Source: an uncultured Desulfobulbaceae bacterium (GTDB lineage Bacteria; Desulfobacterota; Desulfobulbia; Desulfobulbales; Desulfocapsaceae). Taken from it: a stretch of DNA of 64,000 nucleotides. The stretch lies in the NCBI GenBank assembly GCA_947311315.1, contig CAMZKN010000111.1:1-64000 (forward strand), in the 5' to 3' direction. The translations under genes were made by a program, and so were the position numbers. The notes under the pieces are model-generated. The model saw only the letters and a list, made by a program, of their open reading frames with translations. It searched no databases and was not told the DNA's origin. The stretch's first letter is position 1. Every line of letters begins with the position of its first letter. Shown here piece by piece: positions 49,302-59,581 of the stretch.

Positions 49302-51062
49302 ATGATGAAGTTGTTTAAAAAACACAACACGGTACCTTTTCTGGCCGCAATCACCCTGACTCTGCTCTATTGTATTTTTGCCTTCGGTTTTTCCAAATAT
49401 ACATCCCTGCAAGCCCAGGCACGCCTGAGTGAACACGCCCTGATAATTGCAGACGATCTCTGGAATTTTAACGCCTCTGGAGCGGTTGCTTATATAAAGC
49501 TCGCAGCAACGGCGGATCACTATGAAAAGCTCGTGGTTACGAATCAGAACGGAGAAATTTTTCAACAGGCCATAACCAGCTTTCCAACTCCCTCTGAAAA
49601 AATTCTGTTGCGTCTGCATCTCATCTCGAAAAGCATACTTTTCAGTCCCATTACCTTTAAGGGCAGAAAAATTGGCCAAATCGAGGCCACATGGATTCCG
49701 CACACATATATCACGCTGACGTTTACTTTTTGTCTCCTTCTGATGATGGGTCTCATCATCTTTCTCTACGACAAAATCATCAAGGAAAAACATCTACTCT
49801 CAAAGCGCGTAGCGGAACGAACAAATGAATTAACAGAACTCAACCAATCCTTAAGAAACGAGATACGTGAAAGAGGACAGGCGGAAAAAGAAAGAGAAGA
49901 ACTCCAGCAAAAACTGGAACACTCCAAAAAAATGGAATCGCTTGGCCTCCTTGCAGGTGGTGTCGCCCATGATCTCAACAATGTCCTCTCAGGTATCGTC
50001 AGCTACCCGGATTTACTGTTGATGGATATGGAAATGGATAACCCCATGCGCAGTTCCATCGAAACTATACGAAAATCCGGCATAAAAGCCGGTGAAATTG
50101 TTCAAGATCTGCTCACTCTTGCCAGGCGTGGCGTGGTTGCCAAGCAACCACTCAACTTCAATGTACTCATCAGAGAATATTGCGGCTCACCGGAATATGA
50201 AAAACTCGTTGTCCAGCACCCTGCTGAAATTGAAATGGTTCTACAACTCGAAGAACCACTCCCCGCAGTGATGGGCTCACCCATTGCACTGACCAAAATA
50301 ATAATGAACCTCATTTCAAACGGTATTGAAGCACAGCCGAAGGGCGGACGAATACTAATTGAAACAAAAAGGAAGTTTATTCAACATAAGGTTACCTGCT
50401 TCCAACCCATCAAAAATGGGGAATATATCATTTTCAGTGTTGTCGACGAAGGTGAAGGAATTTCAGATAAAGATCTGCAGCGCATCTTTGAGCCGTTCTA
50501 CACCAGGAAAGTTATGGGCAGGAGCGGAACGGGGCTTGGCCTTACCATTGTATGGGGAACAGTTGAAGATCATGACGGCGGGATTGATGTTATAAGCAGT
50601 GCGGACAAGGGTACTTCTATTGATATCTATATTCCTGCCACGTCGGAAAGAGTAACCGATCCACTAGGAAAGTTGCCCCCTAAGCAATTAATGGGCAATG
50701 GTGAAACTATTCTCGTAGTTGATGACATTGATTTTCAGCGACAAATTGCCTGTGCCATTCTCGAAAGATTACAATACAAGGTTCACTCGGTTGCAAGTGG
50801 TGAAGAAGCCGTACAATACCTGACTGACAAAAGCGTTGATCTCGTCATTCTTGATATGATAATGGATGGAGGAATGGACGGCCTGGAGACGTATAAACAG
50901 ATTACTGCCATCCGTCCAGAACAGAAAGCCATCATCGCCAGTGGTTTCTCCGAGACGAATCGAGTCCGAGAAGCCCAGAAACTCGGCGCAGGCAACTACA
51001 TCAAAAAACCATACAAAATCGACCAGTTGAGTCTGGTCGTCATGTTGGAATTACAGAAATAA
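49302..51062 (+). CDS. Hybrid sensor histidine kinase/response regulator
   Basis: HisKA GGVAHDLNNVLSGI, HATPase motifs, C-terminal receiver (VVDDIDFQ, DLVILDMIMDGGMDG). Confidence 0.92.
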   Translation: MMKLFKKHNTVPFLAAITLTLLYCIFAFGFSKYTSLQAQARLSEHALIIADDLWNFNASGAVAYIKLAATADHYEKLVVTNQNGEIFQQAITSFPTPSEKILLRLHLISKSILFSPITFKGRKIGQIEATWIPHTYITLTFTFCLLLMMGLIIFLYDKIIKEKHLLSKRVAERTNELTELNQSLRNEIRERGQAEKEREELQQKLEHSKKMESLGLLAGGVAHDLNNVLSGIVSYPDLLLMDMEMDNPMRSSIETIRKSGIKAGEIVQDLLTLARRGVVAKQPLNFNVLIREYCGSPEYEKLVVQHPAEIEMVLQLEEPLPAVMGSPIALTKIIMNLISNGIEAQPKGGRILIETKRKFIQHKVTCFQPIKNGEYIIFSVVDEGEGISDKDLQRIFEPFYTRKVMGRSGTGLGLTIVWGTVEDHDGGIDVISSADKGTSIDIYIPATSERVTDPLGKLPPKQLMGNGETILVVDDIDFQRQIACAILERLQYKVHSVASGEEAVQYLTDKSVDLVILDMIMDGGMDGLETYKQITAIRPEQKAIIASGFSETNRVREAQKLGAGNYIKKPYKIDQLSLVVMLELQK

Positions 51063-51482
51063 TCAACGACGCAATCTGGTAAGAATTAACCCGTAAAACG
51101 TCTGTTCTCCTGTCTCATACAGCCACCCCAGGTGGGAGTCGCACAAAAGACAGAGCCCAAAACGCCAACTATGGTTTGCAAACCAGGTAAATTCCATAGT
51201 TGCGTCTCCGACGACAGCGCAACCGGGAGCATGACGAAAGCAGCCAAGCTCATAAACAATCCCCGCCGGATTAAAAAAAGTATGCGCGTGGGAACCATTG
51301 ACGGAGATTTGTTGACTCCCGTCGGTTACCAGCCCACCACACGCCCGGCAATATAAGGAATAGGGAGGATCGCAGACGTTCTCTTTTCTTTTATCTGCTG
51401 TGCCAACCAGACCATCTCTGTCCAGTCTTTCACCTCGCAAACAAAAGATATTATTCGCTATCACCACTATAATAATCCACAA
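51063..51482 (-). CDS. CULT-domain (cereblon/thalidomide-binding-like) protein
   Basis: CRACG...HTFFNPAGIVYELGCF...FTWFANHSWRFGLCLLCDSHLGWLYET...FYGLILTRL: Zn Cys pairs and three-Trp cage as remembered for bacterial CULT proteins. Confidence 0.82.
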   Translation of the reverse strand: MWIIIVVIANNIFCLRGERLDRDGLVGTADKRKENVCDPPYSLYCRACGGLVTDGSQQISVNGSHAHTFFNPAGIVYELGCFRHAPGCAVVGDATMEFTWFANHSWRFGLCLLCDSHLGWLYETGEQTFYGLILTRLRR

Positions 51483-53043
51483 TTGATTGAATCATTGCGG
51501 GAATGGTAAATTCTTCCGGCTGCACATCAACATGCAAACCATTATCAGTTACTGTTTTTGCAGTTATCGGGCCTATAGCTGCGATCTTCACACGCGAGAG
51601 CAACTCCTGGAGTTCCTCCTGAGTTTCCGCATCAATCATCCCCAGAAAATTACGGACCGTCGAAGAGCTTGTAAAGGTGATCATACTCACCTTACCGTCA
51701 TCAAACTCCGCACGTAGATTTTCTTTATCCCCTTCAACGGGACAGTTCTCATAGACGGGTGCAACAGTTACCTGTGCGCCAGCCCCCCGCAGGGTTTCCG
51801 GTAAAATTTCACGACCATGCAAACCACGGGGTATAAGAATATTACGCCCCTCTACACCTTGATCAAGGAGGCTTTCCGCCAACCCTTCTCCGGTAAACGT
51901 TGACGGAATAAGATCTGCATTCACTCCGTAACGCAGTAATAAATCAGCGGTACTCTTACCAACAGCGGCAATATCAGGCCCCTTGAGATCTCTTGCATCC
52001 ATTCCTTTTGAATAGAGCCGTTCAAAAAAGTACTTCACACCGTTAAGCGATGTAAATAAAATCCAATGGTATTCATTAAGCCGTTCAATCTCTTCATCAA
52101 GCACCTCATAAGAATCAGCCGGCTGAATATTAATTGTTGAATACTCCAGACAATTGGCACCGAACTCTTCAAGTCCTGCGACAAGTTCACTTGCCTGTTC
52201 CCGCGTTCTTGTCACAACAATTTTTTTGCTAAACAGAGGTCTTTTCTCGTACCAGTCAATTGTATTACGAAGATTGACCACTTCGCCGACAATAATAAGT
52301 GCCGGTGGCTTTATATCCGCATCTTTAACAACATCGGCAATGGTTTCCAGTGTTCCGACAACCGAGCGTTGTTCTGGAGTCGATGCCCAGCGAACCACAG
52401 CAACAGGAGTCTTGGGATCACGTCCGTTTTTAACCAGATTCTCAACGATTATCGGCAGATTTTTAATACCCATATAGACAACCAGTGTGCCTGCACCGGT
52501 GGAAAGCTTTGACCAGTCAATATTTGAAGTCTCTTTGGTCGGATCTTCATGACCAGTGAGAAAAGCAACAGTTGCCGTATAGTCTCTGTGGGTAATTGGA
52601 ATACCGGCGTAGGTAGCAGCCGCTGTCGCAGATGTAACACCAGGAACGACTTCAAATGGTGCCCCCGCCGCATGCAGTTCTTCAACCTCTTCTCCGCCAC
52701 GTCCAAAAATGAAGGGATCTCCACCTTTTAACCTGACAACTGTCTTACCGGCCCGGGCATGGTCAACCAACATTGTATTGATATCTTCCTGGCTAAAGGT
52801 GTGTTTTACGCCACCTTTTTTCCCGACATAGATGAGTTCAGCATCTTTGGGTGCGTGTTTAAGGAGTTTTTTAGAGGCAAGAAAATCGTAAACCACTACC
52901 TCAGCCCGCTCGATCAATCTTTTACCACGTACTGTAATAAGACCTGGATCTCCTGGACCGGCACCAACCAGATATACTTTTCCTGTCTTTTTCATTTTTG
53001 TTTTCTCTTCCATAATCAACACAAATTTTACGCTACAAGGCAT
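51451..53043 (-). CDS. Uroporphyrinogen-III C-methyltransferase / uroporphyrinogen-III synthase fusion
   Basis: SUMT motifs VYLVGAGPGDPGLIT, RLKGGDPFIFGRGGEE plus C-terminal HemD domain. Confidence 0.93.
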   Translation of the reverse strand: MPCSVKFVLIMEEKTKMKKTGKVYLVGAGPGDPGLITVRGKRLIERAEVVVYDFLASKKLLKHAPKDAELIYVGKKGGVKHTFSQEDINTMLVDHARAGKTVVRLKGGDPFIFGRGGEEVEELHAAGAPFEVVPGVTSATAAATYAGIPITHRDYTATVAFLTGHEDPTKETSNIDWSKLSTGAGTLVVYMGIKNLPIIVENLVKNGRDPKTPVAVVRWASTPEQRSVVGTLETIADVVKDADIKPPALIIVGEVVNLRNTIDWYEKRPLFSKKIVVTRTREQASELVAGLEEFGANCLEYSTINIQPADSYEVLDEEIERLNEYHWILFTSLNGVKYFFERLYSKGMDARDLKGPDIAAVGKSTADLLLRYGVNADLIPSTFTGEGLAESLLDQGVEGRNILIPRGLHGREILPETLRGAGAQVTVAPVYENCPVEGDKENLRAEFDDGKVSMITFTSSSTVRNFLGMIDAETQEELQELLSRVKIAAIGPITAKTVTDNGLHVDVQPEEFTIPAMIQSIVDYYSGDSE

Positions 53044-53222
53044 ATGTGCCTTGGGGCTATTATCTAATTCTTCAGATTTAACAGCGCTTTACTTTTCCTG
53101 TCTTTCTTTACAGATTTTACAATATAAGGCACTAACAGCAAAAGGGCTTCCTCAAAACAGGAAACCCCTTAACTAATCAAAATATCAAAAGAATCAGATA
53201 CATTCTGACCCCATGATAATAT

Positions 53223-53903
53223 TTATAACTCTTTCATTATGGCATCAGTTACATCGCCAATAGAAACCGAACCATCAACAGATATTACTTTGACGCCGTC
53301 AGCCTGCTTAAAATAATTTACAGCTGCCATGGTTCCTGTTGTCTCATCGTAATAAATACCGTGACGTTTGCTGATTGCATTTTCATCCTGATCATCGGCA
53401 CGGGTTTTCAACTCACCACCACAGACGCGACATACCAGCTTGCCATCTTTTTCAACCGGCTTGATTGCATCAAAGGCAATATGGTTCGGGTGATTATTGT
53501 CATTTACACAGAGACGCCGTCCCATAATACGCTCTTTGGCTATCTCACGATCGAGTACTATCTCAATAACATAATCAAGTGCCAGACCTTCCTTTTTCAG
53601 TGTTTCAGCAAGGGTGACCGCCTGGTCTTTGGAGCGTGGAAAACCATCAAGAATCCAACCGTTTTTACAATCATCTTTTTGCAGACGGGCAACCATCATT
53701 GGGATGGTAATATCATCGGGAACCAGGTCACCTTTGTCAATATAGACCTTGGCTTTTAATCCCAGCTCTGTACCGCCACCAATATGCTCTCTGAAAATTG
53801 CACCGGACTCGATATGGGGAATATCAAATTTCTTCTGTACAATAGCCCCTTGTGTTCCTTTACCACTTCCATTTGGTCCAAAAAACAAAATGTTCTTACC
53901 CAT
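53223..53903 (-). CDS. adk: Adenylate kinase
   Basis: GPNGSGKGTQG, DGFPRS; Cys-containing LID region. Confidence 0.92.
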   Translation of the reverse strand: MGKNILFFGPNGSGKGTQGAIVQKKFDIPHIESGAIFREHIGGGTELGLKAKVYIDKGDLVPDDITIPMMVARLQKDDCKNGWILDGFPRSKDQAVTLAETLKKEGLALDYVIEIVLDREIAKERIMGRRLCVNDNNHPNHIAFDAIKPVEKDGKLVCRVCGGELKTRADDQDENAISKRHGIYYDETTGTMAAVNYFKQADGVKVISVDGSVSIGDVTDAIMKEL

Positions 53904-54351
53904 AATTTCGATCTCCTTGTATACTTTTAAATTAGAACAACATATCTCGAAAAATCATAATTATTACAGGATCACAGCAATGTTCCCGACATCACATTGT
54001 TTATCACTGGGAACAATTCAACGCCCGAGCTTATCATAACAAGCTGAATACTATAGACCAAAATACACATTCGAGCCATAAAAATTTCTCTGCTTAGATT
54101 TTGACTTTCACTTTGAAACCGATTAGTTTTCAGTACTCTGTAAATTCTTTTTCTATTCTACGCTATCTCCCGATAAAAGAACTCGGGAATAACAGCAAGA
54201 GATTGATTATACGCGTCATCCCCGAAGGTTTTTACCGGGAATCCAGTAGTTGTTTTACCACCACTCTTGGAGAAGTTACTAAAATCCGCCTTTAACCGTT
54301 GATTTACATAGGAATGCAAACAAAATTCAACCAACAACATTATTAGGGATT

Positions 54352-55656
54352 ATGAAAGAAATACGTATTGGATTAATAGGTTTTGGTACAGTCGGGCAAG
54401 GTTTGGCAAATGCTCTGTTAGAACAAAAAGAAAGACTGCTCGAAAAAACAGGGACAGCCTTTGTCCTCGCAACAGTAGCCGATATTGCACTGCAGACATT
54501 GCCAGGCGAATTCAGTGCAACAAAGCTTGTAAACAATGCAGAGGATATCTTCAATGATCCATCCATTGATATTGTGGTTGAACTGATCGGTGGCATGGAG
54601 CCCGCCCGTACATTTCTTCTAAAGGCTATCGAAAGCGGTAAACACGTTGTAACCGCCAACAAAGCCTTACTCTCCGTCCATGGCTGGGAAATTTTCAAGG
54701 CCGCCACCGAACACAATGTAGAAGTTGGCTTTGAGGCTAGTGTCGGCGGTGGCATCCCCGTAATCAAGGCATTAAAAGAAGGACTGGTTGCCAACAAAAT
54801 CAATTTCATCAAGGGTATCGTGAACGGTACCGCCAACTATATCCTTTCCCAGATGAGTGACCACGGCACGCCATTCCAGGAGGTGTTAAAGGAAGCCCAG
54901 GAGCTTGGCTTTGCCGAAGCGGATCCCACATACGATGTGGAGGGCATAGACACCGCCCATAAACTTGCCATCCTTATGACCATCGCCTACGGACTCAATG
55001 TTCAACTCGATGATATTTCAGTGGAGGGAATCTCGAGCATCGAACCTATTGATATCGATTTCGCCAAAAAATTCGGTTATCGCATTAAACTGCTGGCCAT
55101 AAGTCGTAATCACGGAGACCATGTGGAGGCCAGGGTTCACCCAACCATGGTTCCAGAGGATCATATGCTTGCCACCATCAATGGTGCCTACAATGGTATA
55201 CAATTCCAGGGCGACACCGTTGGCGATGTCCTTCTCTATGGACAGGGCGCCGGCATGATGCCAACCGGTAGCGCCGTTGCCGCAGATGTTGTCGATATTG
55301 GACGCAACATTATTTTTGACTGTGTTAATCGGGTGCCACCTCTGGCCTACCTCTCTGAAAACATCGGCAAACCGACCATTACACCGATGGAACAGTTGAT
55401 CTGCCCCTTCTATTTCAGGGTTACCGCACTTGACCAACCAGGCGTTCTCTCCACCATTACAGGAATATTCGGTAAACATGGCATTTCCATTAAATCGATG
55501 ATGCAGCAGGAACGTGATGTCAACGAACCAGTCTATATCGTCTTCCGCACCCACAGGGCAACAGAAGATGCCGTCGAGAAAGCTATTAATGACATTGACA
55601 ACCTTGATGTCTGCACGGCACCTACTGTGAAAATTCGTCTCCTCAACCCGGAGTAA
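54352..55656 (+). CDS. hom: Homoserine dehydrogenase
   Basis: GFGTVGQGLA, NKALLS, GIVNGTANYILSQM, C-terminal ACT domain. Confidence 0.95.
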   Translation: MKEIRIGLIGFGTVGQGLANALLEQKERLLEKTGTAFVLATVADIALQTLPGEFSATKLVNNAEDIFNDPSIDIVVELIGGMEPARTFLLKAIESGKHVVTANKALLSVHGWEIFKAATEHNVEVGFEASVGGGIPVIKALKEGLVANKINFIKGIVNGTANYILSQMSDHGTPFQEVLKEAQELGFAEADPTYDVEGIDTAHKLAILMTIAYGLNVQLDDISVEGISSIEPIDIDFAKKFGYRIKLLAISRNHGDHVEARVHPTMVPEDHMLATINGAYNGIQFQGDTVGDVLLYGQGAGMMPTGSAVAADVVDIGRNIIFDCVNRVPPLAYLSENIGKPTITPMEQLICPFYFRVTALDQPGVLSTITGIFGKHGISIKSMMQQERDVNEPVYIVFRTHRATEDAVEKAINDIDNLDVCTAPTVKIRLLNPE

Positions 55657-55664
55657 AGGCAACC

Positions 55665-56888
55665 ATGAAATACGCAATTCTTGTCGGAGATGGCATGGGG
55701 GATTATCCAATCCCCGAACTAGACGGGAAAACCCCGCTCGAAGCTGCCCATATTCCGATGATGGACTCATTATGCGCCAAAGGTGAATTCTTCCTGAATA
55801 AGACAGTTCCTGAGGGATATCCGCCCGGCAGTGACGTGGCCAATATGTCACTAATGGGTTACGATCCTGCAGAATATTACACCGGCCGGGCACCGCTTGA
55901 GGCAGCCGCAATGAATATACGTCTTGCTCCTGACGAAATTGCATTCAGGTGCAATATGGTCACGTTAGACCAGAGCAAAGACGGTAAAGTTTCCATGAGA
56001 GATTTTTCGGCAGGTCATATCAGCAACGAAGAATCACACCAGCTTATCGCCGCACTGGAAGCGGAGTGCAGTACGTCACAGTTTCACTTCAAACCGGGTG
56101 TCAGCTATAGGCATTTGATGATATACACAGGTGAACACCCCGGCTTTGTTACTGTTCCACCCCATGACTATATTGAAAAAGATGTCACCACCCATTTCAA
56201 TCAATACCAGACACAACAGGAATGGAAAACACTTGTCAACAAAGCACAGAATCTCCTTGCAAACCACCCGGTTAACATCCAGCGCATCAAAGACGGGAAA
56301 AATCCTGCCAATCTGATATGGCTCTGGGGGGAAGGCAAAATGATTGGTATGCCTACACTCAAAGAACGATTCAACATTACAGGCAGTATGATCAGTGCTG
56401 TTGATCTTTTGAAAGGCCTGGGTGTTATGGGTGGCCTTTCTGTAATCAATGTTCCAGGTGCCACAGGTTATATCGACACCAACTACGCAGGCAAAGCCCA
56501 GGCTGCAATCGATACTTTAAAAGAAAAAGACTTTGTTTTTGTCCACCTTGAAGCCCCGGATGAAGCCGGACACCAGGGATCTCTAAAAGACAAAGTCACC
56601 GCCATCGAAGATTTTGATAATAAAATCGTGCACCCCATCGTTGAAGCACTTCGCGACAGCAATGAAGAGTTTCGAGTAGTTGTCACTATGGATCACTTTA
56701 CCCCTCTATCCCTTAGGACCCATGTTTCCGACCCTGTTCCAACCCTGCTTTACGATTCCAGCGAACAGATTAAAGGTTCAAATCAGCCGTTTCACGAAAA
56801 AAGCTGTATAGAGCATGATACCGACTATAATGACCGGGCAGATGATGGCCACACAATGATCAACAAACTACTACTGCAAAACCAATAG
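55665..56888 (+). CDS. Cofactor-independent phosphoglycerate mutase (ApgM type)
   Basis: KYAILVGDGMGDYPIPELDGKTPLEAA; DGHTMINKLL. Confidence 0.92.
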   Translation: MKYAILVGDGMGDYPIPELDGKTPLEAAHIPMMDSLCAKGEFFLNKTVPEGYPPGSDVANMSLMGYDPAEYYTGRAPLEAAAMNIRLAPDEIAFRCNMVTLDQSKDGKVSMRDFSAGHISNEESHQLIAALEAECSTSQFHFKPGVSYRHLMIYTGEHPGFVTVPPHDYIEKDVTTHFNQYQTQQEWKTLVNKAQNLLANHPVNIQRIKDGKNPANLIWLWGEGKMIGMPTLKERFNITGSMISAVDLLKGLGVMGGLSVINVPGATGYIDTNYAGKAQAAIDTLKEKDFVFVHLEAPDEAGHQGSLKDKVTAIEDFDNKIVHPIVEALRDSNEEFRVVVTMDHFTPLSLRTHVSDPVPTLLYDSSEQIKGSNQPFHEKSCIEHDTDYNDRADDGHTMINKLLLQNQ

Positions 56889-56905
56889 GAAATATTCAGA
56901 AAAAA

Positions 56906-57361
56906 ATGTCAAAAGAAACTTTTCAAACCACTGTGCGAGTACTTTACGGAGATACCGATGCAGGAGGGGTGGTCTACAACGCCAATTACCTCCGTTATTT
57001 CGAAACAGGTAGAACCGAGTTAATGCGCGAATGGATCTGTTCGTACAACGAAATAGAAAAAATGGGCTTTACCCTGCCGGTCATCGAATGCTGGACCCGC
57101 TACAAAGCACCCGCCTTCTACGACGATCTGCTCATTGTAGAAACAACTGTTAGCGAGGTTACCCGTTTAAAATGTACCTTTAGCTATAGAATCTGCAGAG
57201 AAGAACCAGATACAGGGAGGCAAAAACTACTGGCAAAAGGCTACACCGTACATGCGGCCGTCGACAACAAGGGAAAACTCACCCGACTCCCCGATGAAAT
57301 CATCGAAAAAATTGCTTCTTTTGCAAAAGATAGAACAAAGATTAACAATACACCCAATTAA
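56906..57361 (+). CDS. YbgC-like acyl-CoA thioesterase
   Basis: Hot-dog fold motif VLYGDTDAGGVVYNANYLRYFETGRTELMR. Confidence 0.9.
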   Translation: MSKETFQTTVRVLYGDTDAGGVVYNANYLRYFETGRTELMREWICSYNEIEKMGFTLPVIECWTRYKAPAFYDDLLIVETTVSEVTRLKCTFSYRICREEPDTGRQKLLAKGYTVHAAVDNKGKLTRLPDEIIEKIASFAKDRTKINNTPN

Positions 57362-57404
57362 CCATTGACAATATTTTCAACGGTTGTATATTGGTCGATC
57401 TCAG

Positions 57405-57481
<77 letters not shown>

Positions 57482-57489
57482 AATATATT

Positions 57490-57525
57490 AAGGACTTACA
57501 GCATTTTGTTGTGAGTCCTTTTTTT
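57490..57525 (+). terminator. Terminator after tRNA-fMet
   Basis: aaggacttacagca...tgttgtgagtcctt stem followed by T run. Confidence 0.75.
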
Positions 57526-57737
57526 GTTGGTTCCATGCCGGTTCCATGCCAGCGCCAAAAATGAGTTTTTTTTGACAGCTTATGAAAATGATTCCCAAAA
57601 AACTATTGTCCCTAACGACTGATTTAATATAGGATGAAAAGCGAAATGAAATTCACTTTCCCCCACATGACAAGGATATTATATGCCGTAACATTTTAAG
57701 TTTTAACAATTAAATATTTTTTCGTTCCTGTAGTTTT

Positions 57738-57882
57738 GCCTACTCAAGAAACCGCCAACTTTTTTTCCCGCAAAACGAAACTGATAGGAGCCACCCACTT
57801 GGGTATGGCTTCTGTTATGTTTTGCGGTGGGTGCTTGGCGGTACCCTTGAGTGGGCATAGCGTTGCCATACCCATTTTTTTT
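57738..57882 (+). promoter_or_regulatory. Structured leader upstream of island cargo gene, possible attenuator
   Basis: Nested inverted repeats gcctactcaagaaaccgcca / tggcggtacccttgagtgggc and ccgcaaaac / gttttgcgg; gggtatggc can pair with gccataccc just before T8. Confidence 0.55.
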
Positions 57883-57910
57883 GAGTGTTGAACTCAAAGA
57901 AGTCAATCAC

Positions 57911-59167
57911 ATGTCGAGTGACCACAAAACAATGAATAAACAACATACAACTCCATTAATTCTTAATGGAAAACCAGAAAACCAAGATGTCCGTTTCCTT
58001 GAGAAGGTTAGCTTGACTTCCCTCCCCCGCCAAAAAGATAAAGAAAAGTTATATGATGAAGATTGGATTCAAAATTTAATCCATAACAATCCCAGGATTC
58101 TCCCAGTTGAAGAGTTGGAATCTGCATTTTTCCCGCTGTATCCAGTTTGTAGAGAACTTAAAACACCTGCTGGATACCTGGATAATCTGTTTGTATCTGA
58201 AAATGGTTCCCTGACTCTGGTCGAGTGCAAATTGTGGAGGAATCCAGAAGCCAGGAGAGAGGTTGTAGGGCAAGCTCTTGATTATGCTAAAGAGTTTGCT
58301 GGATGGCAGTATGAAGACCTCTCACAGGCCATTCAGGACACGACAGGGGCATCTGGCAACGTTCTGTTCGATGTTGTCGCTAGTGAGGTTGAGGAGCTAC
58401 ATGAGACGACTTTTGTTGATTCAGTTAGTAAGAATCTGTCCAGGGGCCGATTCCTGATTCTCATTGTAGGGGATGGAATAAGGGAGGGTGTTGAAAACAT
58501 ATCCAACTTCCTACAAAAACATGCTGGTTTAGACTTCACCTTTGGCCTTGTAGAGTTAGGGCTGTTCAAAGTTCCTGAAGAAGAAAAATACATTATCCAA
58601 CCCCGTGTCCTTGCTCGTACCTACACGATAGAAAGAGCCGTGATTAGAGTTGAAGGTATTCAAGTTAAGATTGAGTCACCTGAAACCCAAAACATTTCAT
58701 ATAATACTTCAGGACGTAGAACCAATATTTCCGAGGGACAGTTCTATGAAGAATTATCTACAGTCAATAGTACGGTGGCTCAGGAATTGAAAACATTCGT
58801 AGATGACCTTACCGGCCTTGATATTACTCCCGTTTTTGGAGCAAGTTCTTTAAATTTACGCTGGTTCCCAGAAGAAAACCTGAAGATGAATTTTGGTTCA
58901 ATATTCAAGACAGGAAAGGTGGATACAGGCGTCTCTAATTGGATACCAGAGAAAATCGGTAAAGTTACACTTGGGCATAATTATCAAAGAAAGTTGGCTG
59001 GGCTTATTGCAGGTGCTCATGTCAGAGAACATGAAAAGCCATCATGCTGGGAAGTTCATCGTCAGAATCAAAGAATACAAATTTCTGATTTGCTTTCAGT
59101 AAAAAATGAATGGAAAAAAGTCATATCAGAGACTCAAACTGAAATATTAGAAGTATTAAGCTCCTGA
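57911..59167 (+). CDS. PD-(D/E)XK nuclease-like protein (island cargo)
   Basis: GYLDNLFVSENGSLTLVECKLWRNPEARREVVGQALDYAKE fits D-ExK core; start set after leader T-tract. Confidence 0.75.
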   Translation: MSSDHKTMNKQHTTPLILNGKPENQDVRFLEKVSLTSLPRQKDKEKLYDEDWIQNLIHNNPRILPVEELESAFFPLYPVCRELKTPAGYLDNLFVSENGSLTLVECKLWRNPEARREVVGQALDYAKEFAGWQYEDLSQAIQDTTGASGNVLFDVVASEVEELHETTFVDSVSKNLSRGRFLILIVGDGIREGVENISNFLQKHAGLDFTFGLVELGLFKVPEEEKYIIQPRVLARTYTIERAVIRVEGIQVKIESPETQNISYNTSGRRTNISEGQFYEELSTVNSTVAQELKTFVDDLTGLDITPVFGASSLNLRWFPEENLKMNFGSIFKTGKVDTGVSNWIPEKIGKVTLGHNYQRKLAGLIAGAHVREHEKPSCWEVHRQNQRIQISDLLSVKNEWKKVISETQTEILEVLSS

Positions 59168-59581
59168 GCTCTACCCCCCTCAATAAAAACAATACGGTGT
59201 GTATGTGGTTGAAAAAAAAAGGACTTTGTAAAGCATCCCAAAATTCCTGATTAGGATATTGGAATTGCAACCACCGCCCAAAATGGTGACGATGTATCAA
59301 TCTTTTTTGAAAATACCAAGGCAATCAAGACCATAAAACAATCATTCGCCAAACAGGAAACCCACGACACCCTTGGACAGTCCAGGCCTTCATCCCCGGG
59401 ACATTTATGTTTTACCGACCTTTGTCTTGAATAGGGAAGTTAATGAACAAGCTACAATTACACTATCCCGCTTGAAAAAAACTTAATCCTGTATCAGTGG
59501 AATATGCTGAACTCAACGATACGATTAAACAATTAATATCAAGGTAACTCACAAAGTATAACATATTATGCCTCTTGCACT

